64,000 nucleotides of DNA, taken from Apostichopus japonicus. Lineage: Eukaryota > Echinodermata > Holothuroidea > Aspidochirotida > Stichopodidae. The stretch is taken from contig NC_092576.1 of NCBI RefSeq assembly GCF_037975245.1, positions 23,164,611-23,228,610 of the forward strand, in the 5' to 3' direction. Under the pieces are notes generated by a model that searched no databases, was not told the DNA's origin, and saw only the letters and a program-made list of their open reading frames with translations. The translations under genes and the position numbers were made by a program. Positions 37,693-51,564 of the stretch are shown in pieces. Every line of letters begins with the position of its first letter. The stretch's first letter is position 1.

Positions 37693-40600
37693 CTGTAATT
37701 CAATAGAACAACAATTCTAATTAGTTATAGAAGGTTAGCAATTTCGTAAGTTATTATCAGTAAACAAATATTAAATTAACGACCAATCAATTCCTTACTG
37801 AGTGCTTGTACACTATGCAGAGTAACTGATGTAATATTTAATTCTTACACTCAACTCCTACTGAGTAACAATACAATATAAAGAGTAACTGATGTGCCAG
37901 TTAAATCTAAAACTCAACTCCTTACTGAGTACCAGTAACATATGCAGAGTAACTCACGTGCTAGTTAAATGTAAAACTCAACTCCTTACTGAGTACCAGT
38001 AACATGTGCAAAATAACTTATGCGCTAGTAATATTTAAAACTTATAAAAACTTGATAGACACGGAAAACTTCAGGAAAAACGGCGACTCAACGCAAAATG
38101 CTGCTTTAAATATAAAATTCATCTCCTTACTGAGTAACAGTAAAATGCTTGTTAACTCTAATGTTCGCTTTCTCCGATTGAATAGCAGTGCTGTGAATAT
38201 CAAACTTGAATAAGTTGATTGACAAGTGACATTATAATGTATATGATATTATGTTTGAACCGTGTCATTTCCATATTACCAACCATTTCACACAGAGATT
38301 ACAGTAACTGCTGATTAAACGGTAGCAGGTTCTATAAAGATTAGAGTAAGAACTAAGTATGTGTAATTTCAACAAATACCAACAACTGGATGTGTTGGAA
38401 TTACACATATCATCAGTTCGTACTGTATTCTCATAGCAAATGCTACTGATTTATAGCACGAAATTCTTACTGCAGTTTAACATTTACAAATTAAAAGTGG
38501 TTATTGTATTTTCTCTGTGCATTGGTGCATCATATTACCAGCTCTGCAGTCAAAAAAATAAGTATTTGTCAATATTTCCATACATAAAACATAAACACCA
38601 TATTACCAATGTTTTCTAGATTGCAATTGCAAAGGAACTGTGCCTAGGAAAACGAATTGTTCTTAATTTTTGAAATATATTATGACAAATGTCGTCAGGA
38701 AATGCAGTGTTCCCGTTGAAGGCAGAAGTATTTGACAAATACACGATACATCGTTATGCATACCTGTCGAAGAAGACATCTTAATGTGGATATTGTGGGT
38801 CGCTGTTCACTATCATAGGCAAAGCACTCCATCAGTTTTTCGAGTCTTTAAAAGCAACAAAAAGGGGGATAATGTGACGATAAAGTGTTGATATCCCTGT
38901 TAGAATATATACAAAAAACAAATCATCTAGTACATTACGTAATAAGGCCTTCTTGTGAAGTGCATGAACCTTGAGTATGTGTACATTATGATCTTTTGAA
39001 AGACAAGCTCCCATCGTATAATATAAACAATTGTTCACAAGTAATTTTACTGCGGAGAGCGGAATAATCGTTTGCCTCGCAAGCGGTTCCAATAGCATTT
39101 CACAGTAGCTTAGACGATATGCTATAATGGAGGTTATTACTGTGCTTTAACGCTATTCCTGTCCATTCATCAGTAACATAGGAATATTCCGTTGACTTGC
39201 AACATGGACTTTGTAAGGAAACTGAAATTATTGCACATTAATGAGTGTATATCGACTCATGAAATTATGTCATTCCTTACTCAAGATTACTGCACAAATT
39301 GTATGAAACTCATTGTCATTGAAAAACTGACTTCTCTTGTCCATGAGATATTGAACTCTGATATAATTGAAATATTTTTTAATAACATGTTTCCAATGTT
39401 TTGTGAAATCAAGATAACACCAAAATAAAAAGAAATGTACTCGTTTCAAGACACTTGCCACTTTCATTAGCATCGTGAAGTCACTCAATCAACGGATTTT
39501 CTGTTATTTGTAAGATTAATAGCTTATCCATCAACTATCGTTTCCATTAAAAATGTTTAATATTCACCTGCAAAATGTTCAACCTGTTCGTATGTACTAG
39601 AGCATGCAGCATCTAACAAGCAACAGGCAGTTCTAATGAGCTTTTGCAGTAAATATTTACTAACACTTACTTCAAAAACTTTCCCGGTAAAACGCTTGTA
39701 AGGTTCGATTTAAAGTTGTCACAACCAATCTCACAATTTCCGTCCAAACCATCTGAAAAACACAAAGATAAACGAGATTAGTGTGGTAGTGTAAAATACA
39801 TTATATTTAAAAGTATAGGGAAATAAGCTTATATCAATCGTGACATATCTTACTTGCTTACCAACCTGCAAACATATATATTTTAAGTAAATTCTACATT
39901 TTGCAAACCTTTATCGAACCATAAACTTTATGGAAAAGTTTCTCTTGGATTTTCTCTTCACTTTAATGTGAACTGAGTCAAGGAGAACGTTCCTATTTCT
40001 CATGTTTGTAGCGATGTTAGTGCTTATCACGTAAACCGCACAGCGGATTCATAACGTCATGCACATAACGGCACTGCAAATTCAAACGGATCCCCACACA
40101 AAGCAAAATCATTGTAATAAACATCTCATAGTTCCTCGCTCCCACCCGAATTCCCACAAGTGTCCCCCAAATACCATCTCTCACTCCTTCTGACGCAGCA
40201 TGCCACTTTCATTGCCGCAAGAACTGGCTTCCAGGAGTTGAGGCTCTCATTAATAAAGAATATTACACATATATAAATCGTTTACAGTATTCTGTGCCAT
40301 TCGTTAATAAAGAAAATTACACATATATAATCATTTAGAGTAATCTGTACCATTTGCATGTGATTTTCAATTAAAGTTATACTGACACGAAACACCAACG
40401 TATTTTACCTGATGTAGAAAGCATAACATGAAACTTACCTCATCTCATCAATTAATAAAAACGAATTACCAATTCGCAGGGTGATAATGGTAACAACGAG
40501 AGGATACAATAAGCCATTTGAGGATACTGTACTCGACGTCCTTTTCACATAATCGTATTATCGTTTAGTTAGGCTCCCCGTATAACATCTTTTCCGAGAT

Positions 40601-43600
40601 CTAAGATGAAATCTTTTTCACTTTTCTCTTTGTGTTCTTTTTCTTTCCCTTGAAAGGCACATTTTCCCATTTCAAGGCACAATCGGAAATCAAAATAAAA
40701 CATATCATATGTGTACATGTTTTAACAAAAATGATCATGTACAGTGTGTGTTATTCGTGGACTCGAAAAGTTCAAATACCACACTTAGCTGATAATTAAT
40801 ACTACATGAAACATAACACTACTCACTGCTACAATTATGCTTAATTGATGATATGTGTTTTAATATCCAACTTAAAAACAACGAAATTCACGATTTTACC
40901 TTTTGATATTATCTTGCATATGACTAGCGCTACTGACCACACGTCACTGGCCTGCGTGTATTCACTCCTCTGCAGAGATTCGGGAGCAAGAATTTCCATT
41001 GAAATATCGGATTCCTAAAAATAAGAAGACAACATTAAATATTTATTTGTAAGATCTTTAACTATCGGTAAACTATTAATACAAGGGAAACCCAAGTTAC
41101 CATTATCATGAGTTCTATTATTTAATGGATGTGAAAATGCAGCCCAAGGTGAAATAAATAATTTAATACGAATAGCTTGTATTTTGAAGGACAATATGCG
41201 TTATTCTAAGGATCAATTTTAAGCAGTTGGGAATCCTTGTTAATACTGGATAGTCAAGTTAATGTTTAAGTCAAAACATATTGTTTCATGTTGTTATTTT
41301 TAAGAAATTGTTATGTATTCTTATTTTTGAGAAATTGTCATGTGTTGTTGTTTTTTCAGAAATTGCTATGGTAGGTCATCTGGTCTAGGCTTCAATCTAC
41401 TTCATTGATTGAGAGATCTCTCGTCATATATTTTATGTCGATGACTAGAACCATAAATACGTTCTACATACAGTGTTTCACCAAATACATACCTTATTCT
41501 TTATGGTTTTAACTCTGTGTGTGGCATCTTCGGCCAAGCAAAAGTCATATAACTTGCAAATTCTCGTCCCAGATACTAATACTTTCTTCATTGTTAGACC
41601 AGGATGAAGGAACTGGAAAAGTAGTGTATAAGTATAACTTGCTTGAAAAGTAACGGACAATCGACAGCATATTAACATTGCGTAGCTACCAGTTGTTTCT
41701 CCGAGTAATCTAAACACATTCGTTGTTCCTTTTTTTCTGCAGTAATCAGCGATTTTGTTCTGCACGTACATCATTAAAAGTGATACACTGCTAATCGGTT
41801 TGAAGAAAAATAATGCGATTTCCATTTATCCGATTAAAGAATGTCAAGCTATCTTACCAAACCAATTGAGAAGTACTATTTCTAACATTGCAATTGATCA
41901 TACAACAGCTCATTTAGATTACAATCCAAGTGCTAAACCAGTTTAGTTGTTTATTAAACCAATTTAATGAGTTTATAATGGATGTACCATCGTCAAAATA
42001 TTATTTTTAGTGTAACATGACATAATAAGACGGTCAATACTTATAAACCAATTACTGTTGACTTCCAGCTAGCTGGGGCAATTTCCTTATGCTAATACCT
42101 CTCTGAGATGTACTCCTATATCATGCTTCAAAGCACTCGTATTGACAGGTACAAACAGTTCCTAACATTTATCTGATAGAAACAAAATATTCATACTGCT
42201 TTATACTGACATTGCGAGTGCTCTGAAGCGGGGCATGACAGTAAAGTATAGACAAAGATCTCTCAACAGTGTATAACCCCTTTCTTATTTGTTATTAGTT
42301 TTATGATTCACCATTCACATTGTTGACGTCACGTTTTGTATGTACATATTTCTTAATGTGAAAATGTAAGGTTGCTATGTGTAGAAATTTTCAAGCAAAA
42401 TAATCAATGCACAGTTTATGAAACATTAAATGATTAGAATGTTAAAATCTGTCATTATGCGTATATTTGGCTTTTTGTTTATTGCAGTCGTTAACAGTTG
42501 CCGATATTGTGACCTTCAATAAAATATTCAATGGTACCTTTTGTCATATTTTTAATAGTTTAGCGCTCGTTTAGTCCATGAACTACAAGAATAAAACCGA
42601 TCAGTTTTGATGATTATAATTGTAACGGCTGTTATTATGCGTATAATTCGCATTTTGCTAATTGCAGTCGTTCACCATCGCCGATATCGTGTCCTTCTAT
42701 GAAATATTCAATGGCTCATTTTGTTTTGTTTTAAATAGTTCAGCAGTTCAGCATAGTTGTCCACGGACTACAAGCATAAAACTAATCTTTTTTGCTTTGC
42801 AGAACAGTCCCGTCACAGATGCTTCGAATATCTAATGATATTTTAACAGTCAATATTGAGACAACTTACCCCGTATGATTGGATAAACTCCACTCCTTCT
42901 AGAACATCCATGACGTAAGATCTAAGCATCGAATCATGTGAAATTATAGGATCGATAAATATCGATTCTCGCTGATGTTGTTTGGGATCTATCACGGTCT
43001 CCAGTGTCTCGCACGTTACGTGTTCATTTACTAAGAACATATTTGCTGTGCGGAAAGAATTGGGTTTGTGTAGGAAAGTTCAAACATATTTATATTATCA
43101 TGGGGATGGCGAAGAAGGCATCGTTAAGATGGAAGGCATACATTTTCATTTAATTTAAAAAAAGGTGTATTTATAGTTTAAAGATGGTTCGAAACATGCA
43201 CACTTATATGATTGATTTACTAAATATTTACTGGCAATAGGAGTTTCTAGTTGTCTTCGTAGCAGATTTGAGTTAATGTTTAAGCTTCACGAGACTTCTA
43301 GCAGTAAATAAAACGGCAAATCATTTATTAGCATGGGTGACAAAATTAGCTGTATACGAAAAGTATCAAGTTTGCCAACACTTACCTCCATCTATACATA
43401 TACCTTCAATACTAGGGATATTCTTTGATGTTGGTAAGTCCAAAAGACGCTTCACGTACAGGTCCCATTGAAATTCTCCTTTCTCATATAATTCCTCTAT
43501 TACAGACAAATGAAGACACAAGTGAGACTTATTCAAATAACAACGTGATTTATATCATAACAACCAGTATCAGCCGTTTGAAAACACGTCATTAAAACAA

Positions 43601-46600
43601 AAAGTAGTAAATTTGAATGTAAAAATTATAATTTCAACCTCACCTAGATTGAAAGTCATTAAGTTAGCGGATTCCTGTAATACTATTTTCCGAAGAAAGT
43701 CAATAAGCTACCGTTCTAAACTGTTATCCAAACAAAGAATAATTACTATATTAGAAAACAAAATGGTTTTACCTTTTATTGTAGTAAGGACAACACATCT
43801 CTTTCTTTTCGATGAAGACACTGTTCCCATCCATCGTGTGTAAACATTTCCTACTTTCATTTCAAGGATAAAGCAAACATCTTTCATTTGGAACAGCCTG
43901 TCATGAGATAAATGGTCCTTTATTGTTGCATAGTAGTGCCCTAAAAGGAAAGATCAAAGACTACAAGAATGTGCAGATTATGGTTTGTTAACATTTTAAT
44001 TCTTCGGAAAACAACTCTTTTTGGTTCTCCTTTTTCCAAAGAAGTTGCTAACCCGTTATTTTTAGCTTCCCGTAAGCACGCTCCATTTCCTTCCAAATTA
44101 AGTAAAGTGAATAGTTGAAACACTCTTACGAACATGATACAATTAATTAGTAATTTACAAATATGTCCTTCACGAACCTGACTACTTACTAACAGTAACA
44201 ATTTTACCGATGTATGAGAAGTACACGGTCGAACTAGAACATCTGCTATGAACGTGTGATATACCTACATGTTGAAAATCGGCAAGGGACGAAACGTTCG
44301 CCGTTACCCTGAGTTCCAATTTGGGGATAGGTATAATTACCGTTTTCCTTCTCTGGAACACCTGAGGACACTGAAGCGGGTGAGTTGTCAGGAATGTTTG
44401 GTAATCTGATACTGCAGGACAAAAAATGAGATAAGCTGGTATAATACGTTTGATGCTTCATTCGTGTTATATAATAACGTCACTTCTCCGTCTGATAAAG
44501 CAATCTTGCAAGCTGTGGTTGGCAAAATAGAGTCTCGACACCCGACTCACACAGAGATTACTACTATAAATCTTGAAGTTATGTAACACTGTAAAACTTG
44601 GATCGTGCTGATAAATCGACAGTGCATGCTACCGGGGTTAAAGTAAGAACACAATAATCTCTGGCAACCGTCTAACCATACTTGATGCATTTGTTGGGAT
44701 TTCACATATTCTTAGTTCTTACTGTAATCCTAATAGCACATGTTACCAATATATCAGCATGAGGTGGTGTTCACTGTGGTACAATGCTTTTACTGTTTAC
44801 AGTTCTTACTGTGTTCTCTGTGTGTATCGGTTCTTCTCTACGAAAATATGTCAATGAAGAAGGTATGCAAAGCTCCATTAAATGACCGGGTTGATAAACG
44901 TGATATCACATATAACAACACCGAAGTTACAATCTTACCTTGGTGGGTTGTATGGACAGACCGTTTCTAGACGAAGTAAAAACACATATAATAAGCTCAT
45001 GTGCAATTAATTACAAACAAGAAACAAAGAGGGAACTTTTATAAATTAAGAAAACTTTATCCAATATCATTTTTAATCAATGCTAGACCATAACGATTCT
45101 TGATTTCAGACACTTTCCTAGTTTTAAGAACAATTACTAATGTATATGTATAATCATATAATTAATTCTTAGAAAAATAATGGTGTCGAAGTCAGCTTCG
45201 TTTGTTAACTCAATTTTAACATCAGCGAATGTCGACTTACTTTGGAAGGTGTCGTCAGCTTTCTCAACAAGTGATCTGAAGAGACACAAACATATATTTT
45301 GTCATCACGAGTTGTACTTTTAATGACAGTTAAAGAAGACTTTAGTGGAATATAATGTTTGACATTATGGCCTGGTGCACCTAATACACACAGGGTACAT
45401 CGTAACTACTGTACACCTTTAAGTTTTGTAACAGAATAAAAACTGGATTGTGCTAAAAATCAGTAGCATGTGCTATAAGGTTAACAGTTAAAAGTCGAGG
45501 ATATGTGTAATCCGTACAACTCCAGTTTCATGCATTTGTTGGGATTTTACACATATCCTCATTTTAACGGTAACATCATAGCACATGCTACTGATTTATC
45601 ATATCTATCATCACAATCCAGTATTAACTGCTTTGGCTGAATTTGAGGACGTCAGATGAACTGCGGTGGGCAGCTTTGATTTTCTTTACAAGTGGCAGCT
45701 CGAGAGGTCTTTAGGGAATATTTTGACAGCGAATTTCTGGCGTTTGAAGCCGCATTTACGGAAAGTTGTGCATGGGTGGTGTTGTAGTTATGTAGATTAA
45801 CCATTCCAAGACATGAACATTTTCCATTTCATAACCTCTTTAAGGTAAGGTGAATGTTTGACACCATTATGTGTATTATATTGTACGCCAGACGTTGTTA
45901 TTTTTACTTTAAAATATCATAATGCGTTGTACTCACGATCCCGGTTGATCTGTTGATTAAGAATAGATCAAAGTTAATAATGATATGATTGTTTTATTAC
46001 GCATAGTAACTTAAGATGATTGGATATTTCTTGGTAATTTATTATTTCACTAAGTAACGTTTACTTGAATGTATTTACATCGTATTTTAGATGCAACAGT
46101 TACCTGTTGTAGGTGGATCACACGCTTTACAAGAAATGAGTGTCGCAGATCGCTCGGTTAGTGACAGCTGATTTCTGAAAAGAATAATAACATGTCTTTG
46201 AAACACTGAAATAATTACAGAAAAACATCTATTCAAACGATGCAACAGTCAACTAAAATAAAATATGTCAACAAGTCAATTATCCATTAGTTTTATTACC
46301 CACTACACTATATTGTTTATCCAATTAAAGAAGCTGTAAAACATAAGCGTTACCTCATTATTAATAAAAACTTACGTTTTAACAACGTATCGCGAATAAT
46401 AAGTAATCATTACTAATATAAAAAACGATTTTAAGTGTTCGCTCATAAAACTTGATCGTAGGAACTGCCATTAATATTTTGCTTTGGCTGCTATTCCTTT
46501 AATTTTGCAAGCAATTTCTAATTTGCAAAGTTTCAGGAATACAGCATGTGCTTCGTAATTTGATATGTTTTGAACGTGCATTGCTCTTCTGCTTAATATA

Positions 46601-47330
46601 GAGTAGATCGTGTAGGCAGTGTTATTAAATGAAAATTCCTGTATCATCTTTAAGTTATGTATTTGGTCCTGCTATAACAAACAATGTTTTAATGTTCATA
46701 TAATATGACGAAACAGTGTTTATACACAAGGTTGCCCAAAAAGTGAGATACGGAAGAGCATAAGTTACTGAGGTTTTAATACATATATTTATATACCTAA
46801 GGCCACTATGTGTTTTTAAATAATACCAAAGCTAATACTTAAGCGATACTTATTGCAGATTTGCATACTGATAGAGTGTATAAAATAAAATATCTACTAC
46901 ACGTATATGTCAAAGACTGTGATGAGAATAGAGAGTTTTTATTACCTCACAGTCATTTCTTCTGGAAATCCTGAAAAAAAGGAAATTACCGGAAATAACG
47001 ATGAACGAAATTAGATCATCGTTAATTTTCATCATTCCAATTCAGAGAAAACACTCAGCATAACGCTACTAACAATGCATGTTATCCAAATACCGTTTGA
47101 GTTTATATATTGCTCCATGTAGTAAAGTGAGCATAAGATGATAGCTGCAAGTAAGTGCCTATCAAGTGAACTAGTTTGAGTGAAATAGCAAATGCATCGA
47201 AGGGAGAACGACTCAGAATTACCACAGCATGCGGTAACCTCTGATTCATGAATTTTTTGCCAGCAATCAGTTTATCAAATCTTCGGTGTAATAGAATCGG
47301 CTCTTGAAATATAAACGTAACGAACGTATA

Positions 47331-47362
<32 letters not shown>

Positions 47363-50300
47363 CTTCGCTTGGACTATTTATTCAGTACAAGCGGCTAGCT
47401 ATATGCGGTTTAGTTGGTCCTTAATCCATCTTATCAGTTGCAATATGAACTTCAATTAAGATTGCTTGGTATAATCGCACAGTGTACAATTTACGGAAGA
47501 AAGAAGGGGCCAGGGATGCTAAAGAATAGCAAATATGTAAAGAGAGTCAAATGTTGTACAAGGTTGGCGAGTCAGCACCTCACAGTTTAACACTAACCGC
47601 TTTAAGTATAAGTTGACGTTTATATAACTTACTATGCGTCGAAGCATGGTGCAAGAGTATATGCATAATCATTTATTTACCTGCATGTCGTTTTATGATA
47701 CACCAAATCAATGCAGACAAAGCTGTTGTTAGAACGATCACCAATCCGACAAAGAGAACCAAAGAATATTTTATTTTGATTCTTTCTTCTGTTTAAATAG
47801 AAAATATCAAAAGCAAATAAACCAATTTAGGTTTTAATCAAATGTATCATCTCATTCAGCAGATAATAAGGGTCAGTTGACAATACATTTTTGCTGACCC
47901 AACTTTTAAAACAATTACAGTTTTCAATTTCTCTAAAGACACATTTTACGCAAACAGAAAATATCAGGACAAAGTATAAAGATATGAAGATTAAAATGCG
48001 TTAAGTTTGTTTTCATTTAGTTTAAAATCTTTAAATATTATGGAAGATGTTTACAAATTAGTAATTAAGTTACTGTATGAATCTCAACACAAAGAGGCAA
48101 AGTACCTGTGGGTGTTGTTTTATTCTAAGTGGAAGACCAAATAGCGTGATATTTTTGTCAAATAGTATAATCATATTTCTAACAAAGATAGGCACACCAA
48201 ACCATTACAAAGATAATATGTACACGTTTTATTACCGTTCTTCTCACAGAGTTGTTAATCGTTAATCGTAAGACACAACTGCAAACATTGTAAACTAAGC
48301 GGTGTTTTAGCCAGGTATATCACCTTAACTGGTATGATGACTTCATCTGAAGACATCTTTATGATAATGTTATTTTGTTAAAGTTAAATGATTTCCACTC
48401 GACAAATCTATGCAAATAAGATTCTAATGATGAATTTGAAAGTTTTCAAAATGGAAAAGTAATTGTTGTCTTTACCAGTAACTCGGAAGTATATGTTGGT
48501 GTGTAATTTTCCTGTTGGTAATCCTTCACAGATGCAAGTGATATTTCCACTTCTTCTTTTGAATTGGAGTAGGCCTACTAATGACGATACGGAATCAAAT
48601 GTATCGTCTTTGTGTTTGTTCGTTGAATTCATGTCTATTCTCAAAGGGAGAAGTTCTTCGTTATCTAATAACCACTTGATCGTCACCGCTGGACGTGATT
48701 TGCTAACACGGCACACGATCAGCATGTTTACGAAGTCATTAATGAGAATAGGCTGATCGTTCTTCATCCCGTTAATTGTAAGTTCCACTGTTGGTATTAC
48801 TAAAAAAGATGACCATATGTATTTTGGTGACAGCTATTGTAGAAAGAATACGACGCCTTAGGTATGTTTATATGATAAAATATGACTAAAAACTAAATCA
48901 TAATTGAAACCTTGTTGAAAACTTCTTGGTAAATACCCGAAGTTTACTTTGTTTTTTCGCTAAAAAGTTAACTATTAGTGAGAATTTTTAATTCATATGG
49001 TCGGCCAGAATTCTCAGCTCCAAATATATTATGTGCACTAAATCAGACCACGCTTGGCAAGGGGTGGGCCGAGGTCTACAGCACGGGCCTTAGATCAATA
49101 AAGAAGTCCTTTTTCATAATATACTTGAAAAAAAGGGTACCCTGTTGTTATATTTCTCCCTCCCTCAACTAGCTCTCGCGCTCCACGATTCTAACCATAC
49201 CTCACTGATCTCGTTGCAGACAGGTCCAACTAATGTCTTCCTTACCATAATTCAACGGAAATTGATATAAACGATAACATACGTGTTCATAAATATTGTG
49301 GTGCAGGTTAGTAAATTGAATCACTGTAAAGTGTCCTTTATTACAGGCACACATACTGAGTCTCTGAAAAGAACTGTTTACATACATTACTCTTCGTGGC
49401 TTCTCTGATGTTGAGCTTGGATAACTTTCAAGTAACTATTTTATCATTTTTATTATTTATTCCATTTCCAAGGCACTCTTGATTTACACCTGACGTGACA
49501 TATTCATGATCATACGGTTTCAGTTTCGATGTAAGGGTACTTGGGTTGAGAGAGAATGAAGTGCTTAGTTTCGAGCCCAGGCTGTACTTTGGGGGAATTT
49601 TCCTTACACAAGAACTTGGCTTAAATGACGAATATATAAAACGCTTAGTAAGAAAATTTACAACGCTGTCTTGCAAAAATGCATACATCCTCACCATATG
49701 TAACATAATGTGCCTTGACAGACCTCTCACGTCCTGCAGCACCGCTTTTACTCAGGCAAACGACGCTACCATTCTTATCTTTTGGACGGAATGCCAGGAA
49801 CGAGACCGAATCGTAGGTGTACTCATTGGTAGGACTGCTAAGACTTCGTATAGTAGAATTCGCAATTAATTGATTTGCTGGGACATCGTTAATAAGCCAA
49901 CTTAGTTCATCCACTGGCCTTGCTCCAAATGATGAACATACAGCTGATAGTGTGGCCAACATTTCGACATGGACGACGTTATAACTTTCTTGATTGTTAA
50001 TCAGGAGATGGGTTGTAGGAACAACTGTTAGATAAGTCATGATCATATAACAGGAATGGATTTGGTATATGCCCATTGGTGCAATAAGAAAGCAAACAGT
50101 GTTTATAGAAAAAAAAAATTTCAATCCAATCCCTCGTTTTCTTTCATAATGCAAGATATATTCCAACACTGTAATAACCTACAAATATCCTTGATTCTAA
50201 ACCAAACTAACAGTCTATTATTATCAAATTAGTTTATGACGTCACCAAATGAAACTCTTTAAAATAGGCACTAAACACATATCATTTTTTATGATGTCGT

Positions 50301-51564
50301 TTTGAGATTATTGTGCTAATTCAAAGCAATAATCTGAAAATTAAATGTACAATTTCGTCATGGGAGATTTGACTTTTTTGCACGTTTTTGCAACATTTAC
50401 AACGATATGATTGATACAAGAGTGTAAGAACTTTATTAACGTAAAATATGTGTAAAATGAGGCAAATTACTCCTTACCATAGGATTCGTATTGAACACGG
50501 ATTGATTGTGTGGGAAAACTGTATTGGTCACTGCTCACACATTTGATTGTGCCATTTAAACGTCGTGGTACAAATATAACTTCCAAGACAGTATCATAAG
50601 TGTGTCCATCTCTTCGATTTGAGCTGATGTTGTGGTTAACCTTAAGTGCGTCTTCGTGGGCTATTTCATACGTTAAATTAACTTGTGGGCGACTCCTGAC
50701 TGCCATGCATTTCACCGATGTCTCTGCACCATGCTCCAAGAAAGCCCGCGTGATATTTTCGTCATCATTTACAATAATCTTTAAAAGTGGCTTAACTGTC
50801 AGGGAGGAAAGTAAAATGATGTGACTAAACAATACATTTATATCAGGAAATGTATTTTACTTTAGAAATGTCTGGAGGATATTGTAGCTTATGACAACTT
50901 AACAACAAAAGAGATTAAAAAAAAAAACGATATTCTGATGAGTATTTGCGAAGTTGATATGATTCTATCCTTCGATATGCAAAACTTAAAGTATATACTT
51001 TACTTACATATGTCGTATCTAGGTCCTGTTGATGTATAGTTTAATTCATTAAATTTAACCCTATAATGATCATTTTGTAAAGTCATCGGAGTATTTGTCA
51101 CGATATTTCAATACAAATGGCGCAATGAGTACATTTTATAATTAACAGAAGCCCATGGAGTAAAAAGAAGAGACAAAAACCAGCATATAAGTTCATTAAT
51201 TCAGGTCATTGATAAACTAACCTTCCACTCCAAGTATGTACGTTTCAGCCAGACGAGAGTCGATAACGCATGTATAATTTCCTTCGTTGTTAACTTTCAA
51301 GAATGGTATTTTCAGAGAATAGTCATCTTGAAGAATTAAGGTTTTTCGATATATTGCCTTGGTAGGGATTCTGTTAATGTACAGTGTCTCGCCATTTTGT
51401 TTCCAGTTACCAGGTAGTTGTGGGATTTTGCTACAATTTAAAATCACTTCGCTTCCAATGAGTCGCTTCACAATATATTTATGTGGAGAACTCTGTTTTG
51501 CAAAAGAATCGATGGAAACCGCTAACATTAGAAAGAAAACTTTCCCAAACGTCACTGATTCCAT
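37597..51564 (-). CDS. PK2: Ig-domain transmembrane receptor with pseudokinase domain (paralogue of PK1)
   Basis: Exons in transcript order: 51564-51222 (signal peptide and Ig1), 50795-50478, 50024-49695 and 48799-48476 (Ig2-4), 47788-47681 (TM), 46970-46946, 46174-46104, 45275-45241, 44405-44341, 43940-43773, 43496-43386, 43045-42870, 41612-41493, 41014-40900, 39752-39671, 38845-38764, 37692-37597 (stop TGA). Phases match except that one exon (phase 0 in, 2 out) between 45.24 and 44.41 kb is not found. Predicted length is more than 850 residues. The ATG was chosen because it starts a clear signal peptide and gives a 343-nt first exon as in PK1; an upstream in-frame Met exists. The kinase-like domain has the same catalytic substitutions as PK1. 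Divergent from NR2. Confidence 0.8.
37793..38130. repeat. minisatellite, about 65-bp period
   Basis: Units run CTCAACTCCTTACTGAGTAC, then CAGTAACATATGCAGAGTAAC, then a G-TGCTAGTTAAAT block. About four units are visible, the last interrupted by unrelated sequence that carries the AAAATGCTGCTTTAA motif. In the last intron of PK2. Confidence 0.6.
38298..38480. mobile_element. foldback (MITE-like) element, copy 1
   Basis: Imperfect palindrome: AGTAAGAACTAAGTATGTGTAA on the left pairs with the reverse complement of the right arm TTACACATATCATCAGTTCG. Shares the arm and GCTACTGATTTAT text with copies at 44575-44765 and 45437-45625. In the last intron of PK2. Confidence 0.55.
38764..43940 (-). CDS. 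PK2 kinase-like domain exons (catalytically degenerate)
   Basis: 43940-43773: N-lobe with M-K-V-G-N-V-Y-T-R-W-M-G and C-V-V-L-T-T-I-K; the beta3 Lys position reads Thr by alignment with PK1. 43496-43386: L-L-D-L-P-T-S...I-E-G-I-C-I-D. 43045-42870: V-M-D-V-L-E-G-V-E-F-I-Q-S-Y-G. 41612-41493: H-P-G-L-T-M-K-K-V-L-V and K-L-Y-D-F-C-L-A-E-D. 41014-40900: L-A-P-E-S-L and A-S-D-V-W-S-V-A-L-V. 39752-39671 and 38845-38764: end in C-F-A-Y-D-S-E-Q-R-P-T. The APE motif, S-D-V-W and the alphaI Arg are kept, so the domain is under fold constraint though unlikely to phosphorylate. Exon lengths 168, 111, 120 and 82 (alphaI) nt equal those of PK1. Confidence 0.82.
44575..44765. mobile_element. foldback (MITE-like) element, copy 2
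   Basis: Shares GATGCATTTGTTGGGATTT, ACATATTCTTAG and AGCACATG-TAC with copy 3; arms of the palindrome are more decayed. Also in a PK2 intron. Confidence 0.5.
45437..45625. mobile_element. foldback (MITE-like) element, copy 3
   Basis: The best-preserved palindrome: the left arm begins AACTGGATTGTG, with ATCAGTAGCATGTGCTAT and GAGGATATGTGTAA, and the right arm carries their reverse complements ending CACAATCCAGTATT. The loop includes TGCATTTGTTGGGATTTT. No ORF. Confidence 0.6.
47331..47361. repeat. short (TA)n microsatellite
   Basis: About 30 bp of TA in the PK2 intron after the TM exon. Confidence 0.85.
47681..47788 (-). CDS. PK2 transmembrane exon
   Basis: A 108-nt exon, phase 1 in and out, encoding a short charged stalk (E-E-R-I-K-I-K), a helix (LVLFVGLVIVLTTALSALIW) and a basic stop-transfer I-K-R-H. 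Acceptor TTTAAACAG, donor GCAG|GTAAAT on the minus strand. It separates the Ig exons from the kinase-like exons. Confidence 0.75.
48476..51564 (-). CDS. PK2 ectodomain: signal peptide plus four Ig-like exons
   Basis: 51564-51222: hydrophobic signal (VFFLMLAVSI), then Ig1 with V-I-L-N-C, G-N-W-K and E-G-N-Y-T-C. 50795-50478 (318 nt, equal to PK1 Ig2): V-K-C-M-A...G-T-I-K-C; the central Trp is replaced by Tyr (L-T-Y-E). 50024-49695: A-V-C-S-S, L-S-W-L and G-S-V-V-C. 48799-48476: I-V-C-R-V, I-K-W-L-L and G-N-I-T-C. All borders are phase 1. PK1 Ig2 begins V-I-P like PK2 Ig4, so which domain PK1 lacks, or PK2 gained, is open. Confidence 0.8.
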
